Shown here: in pieces, positions 16,541-24,788 of the stretch | Layout: each line of letters starts with the position of its first letter | How positions within the stretch are numbered: position 1 is the first letter of the stretch | NCBI GenBank assembly: GCA_019894715.1 | Contig: JAGXOA010000217.1 | Location: 1 to 35,594 of the forward strand | Origin: Promethearchaeota archaeon | Lineage (GTDB): Archaea > Asgardarchaeota > Lokiarchaeia > Sigyniarchaeales > SOKP01 | DNA: 35,594 nucleotides | Reading direction: 5' to 3' | Position numbers and translations under genes: made by a program | Notes under the pieces: generated by a model | Seen by the model: the letters and a program-made list of their open reading frames with translations, nothing else | Databases searched by the model: none | What the model was told of the DNA's origin: nothing

Positions 16541-17569
16541 TTAGATGATTAACATTTTATCTTTTTTATTATTACCTAAAATAATCCGATAATAAAATCC
16601 TTGCTTTTTGATTATTATTTTCTCAAGTTTACCCTCCACCATAACAAAATCTCTTTTTCTTGCATGTTCACAAAATCTTCCTCTGTAAGAGATAATTTCT
16701 TTTATATCATTCTGATCGATTTTATGAAGACATTCTAAAATCCTTATAACATCTATTTTGTATTTGCAAGGTGTAAAAATTGAATCATTTGCATTAGTAA
16801 TCTTTGCCATTATTTTGATTATTCCTAGATCTTTATACTCATAATCATAATAATCTTCATTCCAATCTTCAGGGCTTTTTATGTATCTTATATAGAAATC
16901 CAAGTTATAATATTTACCTTGATGAAGCTTTTGTTTCTCATATTTTACAAAATCATTAATCGAGATGTCAGAACCTCCAGCTCTGAAATTATAATGAGAT
17001 TTTAGTTCTTCTGTATGGTATCTTCTACAATTATTTGGTTGATTAAGAATATCGGTAATACTCTTTTGAAAATCAATGCTGTTTTTGGTCCCATAAATTA
17101 CAAGATCAATATCAGAATTATTCTTATTTAATCCAACCATTTGTGATCCTGTAATTCCAATCATATCTTCTGATAAATTCGAGTTTTGAATAATTAGGTT
17201 ACATAATTTTAATGCATAATTGGCTTTAATATGTGGTTTACTTTTTTTTAGGAGTTTTTGATAGTAATTCCTTGGAGTATAGATTTTCTTAATATCTTTA
17301 AGATCAACGCCTTGTAATTCCATATCATGTTGTTTTGAGAAAAAAATATATTTCGGATAATTTTCTTTGAGGAAAGTATATCTATCTTGGAGATCATAGA
17401 CTTTTTTGTATTTTATACAATTTATTTCTCTATCTCCAAATGGATGAGGAAAAAACCTAATAAAACATATAATTTTATTATTTGGATGTTTGACTCCTTT
17501 AACATCAAATATTAAGTTATCATCCTTTGTCTGAAGATAATCTCCTTCAATAGCATTAAATTTTTTCAT
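16541..17569 (-). CDS. Archaeal nucleotidyltransferase-domain protein
   Basis: The central motif GITGSQMVGLNKNNSDIDL (about 138-156) is the Pol-beta nucleotidyltransferase GS-x9-D-x-D signature, with D153 and D155 as metal ligands. In front (residues 1-120) is an unassigned domain with IRFFPHPFGDREINCIKY; behind, GRFCEHARKRDFVMVEGKLE near 300-320 looks like a small beta-barrel. The layout recalls uncharacterised archaeal predicted nucleotidyltransferases of 300-350 residues; the transferred nucleotide and target are unknown. It lies alone between the arms of a 48-bp inverted repeat with transporter fragments outside and inside, so it may have moved or been inverted with the segment. No toxin-antitoxin partner is visible. 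Confidence 0.75.
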   Translation of the reverse strand: MKKFNAIEGDYLQTKDDNLIFDVKGVKHPNNKIICFIRFFPHPFGDREINCIKYKKVYDLQDRYTFLKENYPKYIFFSKQHDMELQGVDLKDIKKIYTPRNYYQKLLKKSKPHIKANYALKLCNLIIQNSNLSEDMIGITGSQMVGLNKNNSDIDLVIYGTKNSIDFQKSITDILNQPNNCRRYHTEELKSHYNFRAGGSDISINDFVKYEKQKLHQGKYYNLDFYIRYIKSPEDWNEDYYDYEYKDLGIIKIMAKITNANDSIFTPCKYKIDVIRILECLHKIDQNDIKEIISYRGRFCEHARKRDFVMVEGKLEKIIIKKQGFYYRIILGNNKKDKMLII

Positions 17570-17747
17570 TATCTGGTATATAATTATCCTTTTTAACCTT
17601 TCAAAATAAGAAATTAAAATAAAATTAAAAATTATTATATTTGAGAATTATGCAAGATTTATCTAAAAGATTTCGTCTTTGTGATCTTACTTATATCCAT
17701 ATTTCTAATTTTAAGAAATTGCAAAAGTAAACTAATCATTACGATAT

Positions 17748-17779
17748 TGAACTACCACACCCTAAAGGACGTGGCTTTC
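17748..17779 (-). repeat. IS200/IS605-type right-end hairpin, minus strand
   Basis: Read on the minus strand: GAAAGCCACGTCCTTTAGGG then TGTGGTAGTTCA, the same plan as 185-217 with a slightly diverged stem. No TnpB coding sequence remains beside it; instead a permease fragment runs straight into it, consistent with the solo end left after deletion. Confidence 0.65.
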
Positions 17780-17944
17780 TGGTGGAAGACGGGTAAATGC
17801 ACTTATACCGAAATTAATATAACTCCTTGAGGATATATTAAATACTAAACCGGGCATAATAAATGAATATTGATGTATTATTAGACCTGTTACTAGCAAT
17901 CCTAAAATTATTCCTGGAATCAATAAAATAACTAGATAGAATAA
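17750..17944 (-). pseudogene. FtsX-like ABC permease C-terminal fragment
   Basis: On the minus strand an open frame begins directly after the right inverted repeat and encodes LFYLVILLIPGIILGLLVTG, IIHQYSFIMPGLVFNISS and so on, i.e. one or two membrane segments of the kind found in FtsX/MacB permeases. It ends within the transposon right end. It is likely the partner of the truncated ABC ATPase at 16196, now in the opposite orientation. If the segment between the inverted repeats is flipped back, ATPase and permease pieces read in the same direction. The FtsX assignment comes from residue pattern only. Confidence 0.45.
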
Positions 17945-17990
17945 CCTTCAAATTATTTATAAAAAATTGGTAATTTTTATAAAATTTCAA
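17943..17990 (-). repeat. 48-bp inverted repeat, right copy
   Basis: Reverse complement of 16443-16490 with two mismatches. On the minus strand it leads into the permease fragment. Confidence 0.85.
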
Positions 17991-18013
17991 CAAACAGTTG
18001 AAATAATACTATA

Positions 18014-18047
18014 TATTCTATATAAATGTTAAAAATTATATAGAATA
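18014..18047. repeat. 12-bp A/T-rich hairpin
   Basis: TATTCTATATAA and TTATATAGAATA form a perfect 12-bp stem with a 10-nt loop. It lies 24 bp beyond the right inverted repeat. A terminator or a transposon footprint is possible; A/T-rich stems of this length can also arise by chance. Confidence 0.4.
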
Positions 18048-18470
18048 ACTTTAAATAATCCTAAAATCTACCTAATTCAAGTAAATATGATTATCTTCTT
18101 TTTATGTAAGTAGAAAATCATAAAATAACGTATACAACCCTCTTTAAATAAAAGGCAATGAAGAATGTCAGACCAAAATTAGCGTTTTGGTAAGATATCT
18201 TATTGCTAATTTATAACATAAGGAAAGAAAAAAAAAAACTGATAGTATTTACATATTTGATAAAATAATAGTAAAACTTTTATCGTTTTATTAATTCTAA
18301 TCAATGAGGTTTGTAGAAAATAATCTAGATTAAGGTTTATCTTACAAAACTATATAAAATTGTATGAAAGATATATTGTATGGATGTAATTCCTACATTA
18401 ATCTTAATCAATCATATATTATACATAACCTATAAATTCATATAATAAGATAATAAATTTAATAAAAGAG
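18048..18470. other. Gene-free stretch
   Basis: No coding sequence or RNA gene recognised. It holds a short stem CCAAAA/TTTTGG near 18173-18190 and long A/T tracts. Any remaining piece of the disrupted ABC transporter was looked for here and not found. Confidence 0.4.
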
Positions 18471-18656
18471 ATGAATAGTTTGACTAAATTTATAGATTTT
18501 GATAAATCTGCAAGAATATTTTATGATAATTTGTATTTAAATGATGAAAAATTAGTTGTTAAAGTTCCACTTTACTTTAAAGAAATGAACAAGAATAGAG
18601 TTAAGATAGATGTTTTTGATTTGACAAAATATACATATCTTATCTCTTATGACTAA
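18471..18656 (+). CDS. Small hypothetical protein
   Basis: 61 codons from ATG at 18471. The product is soluble with balanced charge (FDKSARIFYDNLYLNDEKL, RVKIDVFDLTKYTYLISYD). No family recognised. Residue usage looks protein-like and the region before it has no competing frame, but there is no SD and no clear promoter. It could be a remnant of a longer gene. Confidence 0.4.
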   Translation: MNSLTKFIDFDKSARIFYDNLYLNDEKLVVKVPLYFKEMNKNRVKIDVFDLTKYTYLISYD

Positions 18657-18767
18657 TTTTATTTTTTCCTTATTTTAAGATCTTGATTTCTTGTTGATTA
18701 AATCAATGTTATAACACTCTCCAATTATTATATTAATACCACCTTAACAATTCTTCATATTAAACTT

Positions 18768-18778
18768 TTTATTATATC
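18768..18778 (+). promoter_or_regulatory. Probable TATA box for endonuclease Q
   Basis: TTTATTATAT is about 28-30 nt upstream of the ATG at 18803, consistent with a leaderless or near-leaderless archaeal promoter. Confidence 0.3.
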
Positions 18779-18802
18779 AAGAGTTCTTATACGTGTTTTA
18801 AA

Positions 18803-20116
18803 ATGGATATTTTTAACGCAGACCTACACATACATTCACCTCATTCTATTGCAGTATCTAAGAATCTTAATTTAGATACAATGTTAGAGACAAGTAGAAA
18901 AAAGGGATTGAATATTTTAGGTACAGGAGATATTTTACAACCAAATTGGTTAAAATATATGGAATCAAATTTGGAAAAGAAGAAAAATGGTATATATACC
19001 TATAAAGAACTATCATTCATTCTCCAAACGGAGATAGAAGATATGGATACAATTCACCAAATTATTTTTCTACCAGATTTTAATTCTGCAAAAGAAATCC
19101 AAAATAAACTAGAACCATATTCTAAAAATATTTTTGGTGATTATGGGGGGCGCCCAAGAATAAATTTATCTCCTGCTGAAATAACTGAAAAAGTTATAGA
19201 TTCTGGGGGTCTTATTGGACCTGCTCATGCATTTACTCCCTTTAGAGCTATCTTCAGGCAAGGAAAATATGAAAGTTTAGAAGATTGTTATCAAGGGGCC
19301 TTAAAAAAAATACATTTTATAGAACTAGGATTATCTGCTAATACCGAATTGGCAGATAGACTCGCCTCTTTAAAAGATGTTACCTTCCTCAGTAATAGTG
19401 ATGCTCATTCTCAAGATCCATCTTCCTTAGGAAGAGAATTTAATAGATTTAACATAGATGAACCTTCCTTTGATGAGATATTTTCTGCATTAGAAAGAAG
19501 AGATGGAAGAAATATATCATTAAATGTAGGATTGCATCCAAAACTTGGTAAATATTATAATATGTTTTGTGGTAAATGTCGAAGGAGAATCTTGTTTAAA
19601 AAAGAAAAAAAAAAAATTAATAATGAATTCAGCCAATATTCTATAACTAAAAATTTTTTGATTTTCTATGTGAATAATCCAGAAAATTCAAGAAAAGAAT
19701 ATATTCAAAATGTTGCTGATGATAAAATGATCTGTCTAGCATGTAAAGAAACACTAGGAAAAAATCATAAAGTAAAATTAGGTGTTAGTGAAAGAATCGA
19801 TACAATCTCAACATATGACGAACCAAAAAGTCCTCCCCATAGACCTCCATATATCAATGCTGTTCCTTTATTAGAAATCTTAAGATCTGTTAAAGGAATT
19901 AAGAGTAAAAAGAGCAAAACAATAACTACATTGTATAATGATATTATCGAGAAATTAGGAAAAGAGTTTGATGTTCTCTTAAATATACCTCTTGATGAAA
20001 TAAAGAAATATGATGGACAAATTGGTACTATTATAGAAGCCTTCAGGAAGAATAATATTCAATATACTCCTGGAGGAGGAGGGTCTTTTGGATCGATAAA
20101 TTTTGATTTTGAATAA
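18803..20116 (+). CDS. Endonuclease Q (PHP-domain DNA repair nuclease)
   Basis: EndoQ nicks DNA 5' of deaminated bases such as hypoxanthine, uracil and xanthine, and of abasic sites, in archaea and some bacteria. The N-terminal PHP domain has ADLHIHSPHS (about 6-15) and LNILGTGDILQPNW near 35-48, then SNSDAHSQDPSSLGREF near 200. A zinc finger follows at about 254-314 (CGKCRRR ... CLACKE), and the C-terminal part contains PPHRPPYINAVPLLEI and PGGGGSFG, family blocks of EndoQ rather than of histidinol phosphatase or DNA polymerase X. 437 residues is normal. Confidence 0.88.
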   Translation: MDIFNADLHIHSPHSIAVSKNLNLDTMLETSRKKGLNILGTGDILQPNWLKYMESNLEKKKNGIYTYKELSFILQTEIEDMDTIHQIIFLPDFNSAKEIQNKLEPYSKNIFGDYGGRPRINLSPAEITEKVIDSGGLIGPAHAFTPFRAIFRQGKYESLEDCYQGALKKIHFIELGLSANTELADRLASLKDVTFLSNSDAHSQDPSSLGREFNRFNIDEPSFDEIFSALERRDGRNISLNVGLHPKLGKYYNMFCGKCRRRILFKKEKKKINNEFSQYSITKNFLIFYVNNPENSRKEYIQNVADDKMICLACKETLGKNHKVKLGVSERIDTISTYDEPKSPPHRPPYINAVPLLEILRSVKGIKSKKSKTITTLYNDIIEKLGKEFDVLLNIPLDEIKKYDGQIGTIIEAFRKNNIQYTPGGGGSFGSINFDFE

Positions 20117-20257
20117 TTGATTCTATGTATTTTTCAAATTTAAAAATTCAAAATATAAAAACCTAATCCTCCATATTGAATAGGATAATAGTTAAATAAT
20201 ATGATATTGATATTACCTTAAAAATAACTCTATTAACTAAACTTTCAACATTCACAA

Positions 20258-21415
20258 ATGAATCTTCAAATTAATATTAGCGTAGAAATTCAATTTTTAT
20301 CATATTTAGTAATAGTTATTTTAGGTTTACAACTTTCTTTATTATTTTTTTATAAATATTTTAAATTGAAGGATATCCATCTTCCATTGAATAGAGTACT
20401 ATTGGTATTTGGTTATTTTATTTTATTTATCGTATTAGGACCTTTATTTGTTCAAATCTCTCGATTATTTGTTGAAGATCAATTTTTATATGAAATAATT
20501 TATCGGTTAGGTTGGGGAATCAGCTTTTTTTCAACTATTATGCCCTCTTTTTTTATAATCAAAAAAGAATTTTCAATTGTTATTAACATAAACTATGCCA
20601 AATTTCTATTGATCTTGAATTTCATTCCTGTTGTTACATTAGTTTTTATAAATACGATAAGGAGCCCTTTTTTTTTCGCAACTATCTTATTTGTAGTTAT
20701 TAATGGCCTCTATATTATTCAATTTATGATAATTCTCGTAAAAAAATCAGTTGGAAAGATCAAAAAAAAGTTTAAATTGTTTTTTATTGGTTCTATGGTA
20801 AGCCTTCCTTCTTTATTTTTTGCAATAATAGTTGCAATTGAAATTCTTCCTCCGATAATCCATGAAATCATTTATATTTTTGGTATTATTGAATTAATAG
20901 TTGGTTTTACTATTATTTACTATTCTATTATTGATTTTCCACCCTTTTATGAATTTGAATGGAAAAATAACTTAAAAAAATTATTTATAATCAATAATAA
21001 AAATAAAGAGTGTTATTTTTTCCATAATTTTGAGAATATAAAAGATAGTCAAATAAAAGAAGCTAATCAGTCAACTGATAATAACTTTATGAACGAAATT
21101 GATAATATAATTCCTGGAAGTATTATTGGAATCGAACAAATCATCTCAACAATAATAAGATCAGATAATGAAAAAATTAATATTATAAAAAAAAAAAATT
21201 CTGTTTTTTGCGTAGAACAAGGAGATAAGCTTTCCGATATAACTTATATCCTGATAATCAAGCAAGAATTAGAAAGTATCAATCATTTTTTGAAATTAAT
21301 AAAAAATCAGTTTGAAACTATTTATGGAGAAATTCTCTTAAATCTAGAAAATTTAAAAGAAGATAAATACATATTATTTAGTAATTTTGCATCTATAATT
21401 GACAATTTACAATAA
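20258..21415 (+). CDS. 7-TM membrane protein with C-terminal Longin/Roadblock-like domain (paralog 1)
   Basis: The first 225 residues contain about seven hydrophobic helices (near 12-31, 46-66, 85-102, 115-135, 138-160, 174-193, 200-222). After FEWKNNLKK the C-terminal 150 residues are soluble, with LFIINNKNKECYFF, PGSIIGIEQIISTIIRS, KKKNSVFCVEQGDKL, TYILIIKQELESINHFLKLI and a last FETIYGEIL. This strand-strand-helix-strand-strand-helix order resembles Longin/Roadblock domains, which in eukaryotes and Asgard archaea bind or regulate small GTPases. No kinase, HAMP or PAS motif is seen. Its stop is 14 bp before the next gene, a paralog of the same plan, so they form an operon. The domain call is by pattern, not by a search. 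Confidence 0.55.
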   Translation: MNLQINISVEIQFLSYLVIVILGLQLSLLFFYKYFKLKDIHLPLNRVLLVFGYFILFIVLGPLFVQISRLFVEDQFLYEIIYRLGWGISFFSTIMPSFFIIKKEFSIVININYAKFLLILNFIPVVTLVFINTIRSPFFFATILFVVINGLYIIQFMIILVKKSVGKIKKKFKLFFIGSMVSLPSLFFAIIVAIEILPPIIHEIIYIFGIIELIVGFTIIYYSIIDFPPFYEFEWKNNLKKLFIINNKNKECYFFHNFENIKDSQIKEANQSTDNNFMNEIDNIIPGSIIGIEQIISTIIRSDNEKINIIKKKNSVFCVEQGDKLSDITYILIIKQELESINHFLKLIKNQFETIYGEILLNLENLKEDKYILFSNFASIIDNLQ

Positions 21416-21429
21416 AAAGTAGGTATATA

Positions 21430-22518
21430 ATGAATTTCCTCGAATATCCAATAGATTATCCCTTTAGACCTTCTTTATTGGCTGTTGAATGGCTAATTAT
21501 CATAATTTGTTTTGAATTAGGGATATTCTTTTTAATAAATGATAGAAGAAAAAAGATTTTTTTTAACTATTTACAAAAATTTGGGTATTCTACATTATTC
21601 GTCAGTTTTGGTCTTATGAGGTTTTTTACCTTATTATCTGATTTTTATAGCTTGGATTCATATTATCGACTTTTTTTTTTAGAGATGAGATACGTTTCAA
21701 TGACTTTTGGTGCTTTACTTTTTATCTTTTTTACAGAAAAAAGTAAAAAATATCTTATAATAAAATATTTCTTTACAATAACTACTTTGATATTTATGAT
21801 GCTATTTTTAATTTTTATTCTTATTGGAAATAGTCTATCAATATTTTTTTATCTATTAATATGGCTCTTCTTTATTATATTTTTGATCATTCATGCTATT
21901 GGATTAGTCAAAAACATACCCTATTTAGAAAATTATAGACTTAATATTTTTAAGTTTCTATTTTTAATCCTTCTTTTAATATTTGGGAATGTAATTTCAT
22001 TAGATATTTTTAATCTTTACATGGGACATGAAATTAGGTTGTTAGGATCAATATTACAATTAATTTGCATATGTTTGATTTTTAGATTCCTAATTATCCA
22101 TCCAATTAATTATGAGTTTAATTGGAGAAATGTTGTAGAAGATATATATATCTTGAGTTTAAGTGGTGCTAGTCTATTTCATCAATCATATAGTAATATT
22201 AATAAAAAACCCATAGATGCTTCTCTTGTTTCTGGAGCAATTTCTACAGTTAATATAATACTTAAAAAATTAACTTTATCTCAGGGTAAAGGAATTGGAA
22301 TCATGAGGAAAAAAGGTGCAAATATCTATATTTATACTGGGAAATATTGTGTTGGTACTCTAATATCAAAAGAAGATATAGGATATTTAAAATATTACTT
22401 GAAAAAACTCATTGAGAGAATCGAAATTATTTATAAGAATGTTTTTGAAGATTGGAAAGGAGAATTGCAGATATTCCATCCAATTAAATCTATAATTGAA
22501 GAAATATTCCCAAAATAA
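21430..22518 (+). CDS. 7-TM membrane protein with C-terminal Longin/Roadblock-like domain (paralog 2)
   Basis: Same design as the preceding gene: seven hydrophobic segments in residues 15-220, then the linker HPINYEFNWRN (paralog 1 has FPPFYEFEWKN), then a soluble domain. That domain reads DIYILSLSGASLFHQSY, SLVSGAISTVNIILKKLT, GIGIMRKKGANIYIYTG, VGTLISKED, YLKYYLKKLIERIEIIYKN and FEDWKGELQIF. The 'sensor-strand, SGAIS helix, strand pair, long helix' order is what Longin/Roadblock-type domains show. The two genes look like a tandem duplication that has diverged strongly. They might form a heterodimer, as Longin/Roadblock domains commonly dimerise. Function unknown; a membrane receptor or anchor for a small GTPase is an inference. 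Confidence 0.58.
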   Translation: MNFLEYPIDYPFRPSLLAVEWLIIIICFELGIFFLINDRRKKIFFNYLQKFGYSTLFVSFGLMRFFTLLSDFYSLDSYYRLFFLEMRYVSMTFGALLFIFFTEKSKKYLIIKYFFTITTLIFMMLFLIFILIGNSLSIFFYLLIWLFFIIFLIIHAIGLVKNIPYLENYRLNIFKFLFLILLLIFGNVISLDIFNLYMGHEIRLLGSILQLICICLIFRFLIIHPINYEFNWRNVVEDIYILSLSGASLFHQSYSNINKKPIDASLVSGAISTVNIILKKLTLSQGKGIGIMRKKGANIYIYTGKYCVGTLISKEDIGYLKYYLKKLIERIEIIYKNVFEDWKGELQIFHPIKSIIEEIFPK

Positions 22519-22553
22519 AAACAAGTAAAAAAAATTATATGTATATTTGTGAA

Positions 22554-22796
22554 TTATATTTTAAATTCTAATTCTAAATTTAGTAATTCACCACATTTAT
22601 CACAAGTTAACCAGTCAAATACTAAAAGGGATGTTTTCATCAATTCCATATCTTTACGCCGAAATCGATTTTTAAAAGTTTTTTTATAACCACATTTGGG
22701 GCAATTTATTATCGCTCTAACATGAATTAGGTCCTTTTCTGGCCTTAATTCACTCTTAGCTTTACCTACATTAACATGAAAGTTATCGATCTCCAA
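22554..22796 (-). CDS. Small zinc-ribbon protein
   Basis: 80 residues with two metal-binding knuckles, CPKCGYKK (about 33-40) and CDKCGELL (about 65-72), separated by a basic stretch (KNRFRRKDMELMK). The start is TTG at 22796 directly after an in-frame TAG, so no longer N-terminus is possible. No family recognised. It is convergent with the 7-TM pair. The strand pattern around the knuckles suggests a rubredoxin-like ribbon, perhaps nucleic-acid or protein binding. Confidence 0.6.
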   Translation of the reverse strand: MEIDNFHVNVGKAKSELRPEKDLIHVRAIINCPKCGYKKTFKNRFRRKDMELMKTSLLVFDWLTCDKCGELLNLELEFKI

Positions 22797-23345
22797 CTAG
22801 TATATGCACCCCAATTCTATTAATATAAATTAAATATGTACTTATATAATTATGTTTTCTCATTCTTTTCACACGACTAATTTTCTTATCGAATCACTAA
22901 TATTGTTTTATATGACTGATTTAGATTTCATTAAATCTCTGTTTTCTAACATTTTTTCCATTCTATTAGGCAATGCTTAAAACCTATCAATAAAGATACT
23001 GTTTTTTCTTTATTTTATCAGACAAAATTTAATTATTATCTTGGATCTAATACTAAATATCAAAAGAGGGATTTAATATCTTTATAACTGATTTAAAATC
23101 TATATTTATCTTAATACTTTCTTGTTTTTAACTTTTTTTTTTCTAAGGAATCAAATATCAATATAAAGAGTTTAAATTAATATTTTAATTAAAATAGCCC
23201 TAAGATTTAATAATTTAGAAATTTAAAAAAAAAGTCACATGAAGCTTAAAAGAGATTTCTCACTGACATATCATTCTCATATCACATTCAAATATTATTG
23301 GAATATAATTCTGATATTATATACTTAAATTAACAAATTAAGAGT
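22797..23345. other. Long non-coding region upstream of ftsZ
   Basis: About 550 bp without a recognised gene on either strand, very A/T-rich with stops in all frames. It serves as upstream region for both ftsZ and the zinc-ribbon gene. A TATA-like ATTATATAC lies at about 23317-23325. Confidence 0.5.
23317..23325 (+). promoter_or_regulatory. Possible TATA box for ftsZ
   Basis: ATTATATAC is about 25 nt before the TTG at 23346 and about 37 nt before the ATG at 23358, so it does not decide between the two starts but fits a short or absent leader. Confidence 0.3.
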
Positions 23346-24512
23346 TTGCAGATTAAAATGCTCCAACCAAATAAAGATAATAAATCACTTCCTAATTCCT
23401 TGAAAATTAACTCTTCCGTAAGGACAAGATTTAATCAAGTATCTCAAATGAATAAACAGATGAATAATAATAATAATAAAAAATATGATAATGATGAATA
23501 TTTAGCTGATTTATTAAATGTTATAAAAATTAGGTCTAAGATAGTGGGTGTTGGTGGTGCAGGAAATAATACAATTTCTAGGCTTCAAGAGACAGATTTA
23601 GACGGGGCTAAAACTCTTAATGTTAATACGGATGCTCAAGATTTATATTATTCAAATTCTGATAATAAGATTCTAATTGGAAAGGAGACTTGTAATGGAT
23701 TAGGATCAGGTAATAATCCTTATATAGGGGCTGAAGCTGCCAAGGAAGATATAAAAAGACTAAATTCATCATTAAAATCAGATATCGTTTTTATAACTTG
23801 TGGATTGGGTGGGGGTACGGGTACTGGGGCTGCTCCTATTGTAGCAAGAGAAGCAAAACGAAATGGCTCTCTTGTTGTGTCTTTTTGTACAATCCCTTTC
23901 AATTCCGAAGGATATGAAAGAAGATCTAGAGCAAATTTAGGACTAAAAAAATTAGCTGAATTTTCAGACACAATGATAACTTTTCCTAATAATAATCTCG
24001 TAAAAATTATTCCAAAAGTTCCTTTAATCATTGGATTTAAAATTATGGATGAGATTATTATTAGAAGCATTCGAGAAGTAGTTAATTTAGTAAATAGTTG
24101 TGGATTGATTAACATTGATTTTGCAGATGTTAAAAATATATTTGATAAGAAAGGCAAATATCCTTCAGGTTTAATTGGAATAACAGAATCTCTAGGTGAA
24201 AAATCTGATATAATAAATAAATCTAAATTAGCAATTCATAATCCATTATTAGAATTAGATGCAAATAAAATTGAGAAATGTTTAGTTTCTATTTCAGGAA
24301 ATCATCATCTAACATTATCTTTAATGGATAGTATTGTATCAACGATATCAAATGAAATCCCTTCCTCAGCTCAATTGAAAGTAGGAAATGCTATAGATCC
24401 AGAATTAGGATCTAAAATTCGAATAATGGCACTAGGTAGTGGACCAATTTCTCCCTACGTATCTGCTGCTATTGATGATAATGAAGATTTATTCATGAAA
24501 TTAATGTCTTGA
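23346..24512 (+). CDS. ftsZ: Cell-division GTPase FtsZ
   Basis: FtsZ polymerises with GTP into the division ring. Motifs: VGVGGAGNN near 67-75, the tubulin signature GGGTGTG at 155-161, PFNSEGYERRSRA for the T5-T6 region, and the synergy loop NIDFAD (256-261) with both catalytic aspartates. The C-terminal domain runs to about residue 385 with no long tail or obvious conserved C-terminal peptide. The N-terminal 55 residues are a polar, Asn-rich extension (NNNNNKKYDND). The start is taken as TTG 23346; ATG 23358 four codons later is equally possible. The set of loops is of FtsZ rather than CetZ. Which archaeal class (FtsZ1 or FtsZ2) cannot be settled here. Confidence 0.93.
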   Translation: MQIKMLQPNKDNKSLPNSLKINSSVRTRFNQVSQMNKQMNNNNNKKYDNDEYLADLLNVIKIRSKIVGVGGAGNNTISRLQETDLDGAKTLNVNTDAQDLYYSNSDNKILIGKETCNGLGSGNNPYIGAEAAKEDIKRLNSSLKSDIVFITCGLGGGTGTGAAPIVAREAKRNGSLVVSFCTIPFNSEGYERRSRANLGLKKLAEFSDTMITFPNNNLVKIIPKVPLIIGFKIMDEIIIRSIREVVNLVNSCGLINIDFADVKNIFDKKGKYPSGLIGITESLGEKSDIINKSKLAIHNPLLELDANKIEKCLVSISGNHHLTLSLMDSIVSTISNEIPSSAQLKVGNAIDPELGSKIRIMALGSGPISPYVSAAIDDNEDLFMKLMS

Positions 24513-24521
24513 AAATCAATT

Positions 24522-24585
24522 TTATTATTATTGCTCAAAAAGACCCCTCCCTTTAGGGAGGGAATGAATTGAGCAATAATAATAA
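24522..24585. repeat. Nested REP-like hairpin (GCTCAA family), copy 2
   Basis: Outer arms TTATTATTATTGCTCAA (24522-24538) and its exact complement at 24569-24585 give a perfect 17-bp stem. The inner stem is CCCTCCC/GGGAGGG with a TTTA loop. It begins 10 bp after the ftsZ stop and may serve as its terminator. Confidence 0.8.
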
Positions 24586-24788
24586 TAAACTCATATTCTT
24601 AAGTATTGATTTCTTTTTTTTTTAATTTAATAATAAAAAAAATCAGGAATAATTCCTTATCTACTCTATCAAAATCCCTTAATATCTTAGAAGATTATAC
24701 AATCCATTTTTATGTTAATAAATATAATAGAAATTATTAGTATCATCTGATTTATAGACATGAGAAAAAATTTACAGGGATTATCAGT

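Noticed and set aside
20258-22518. Sensor histidine kinases in the 7-TM pair
   Set aside because: No H-box, N-box or G-boxes follow the membrane part; the soluble domain is too short for a kinase.
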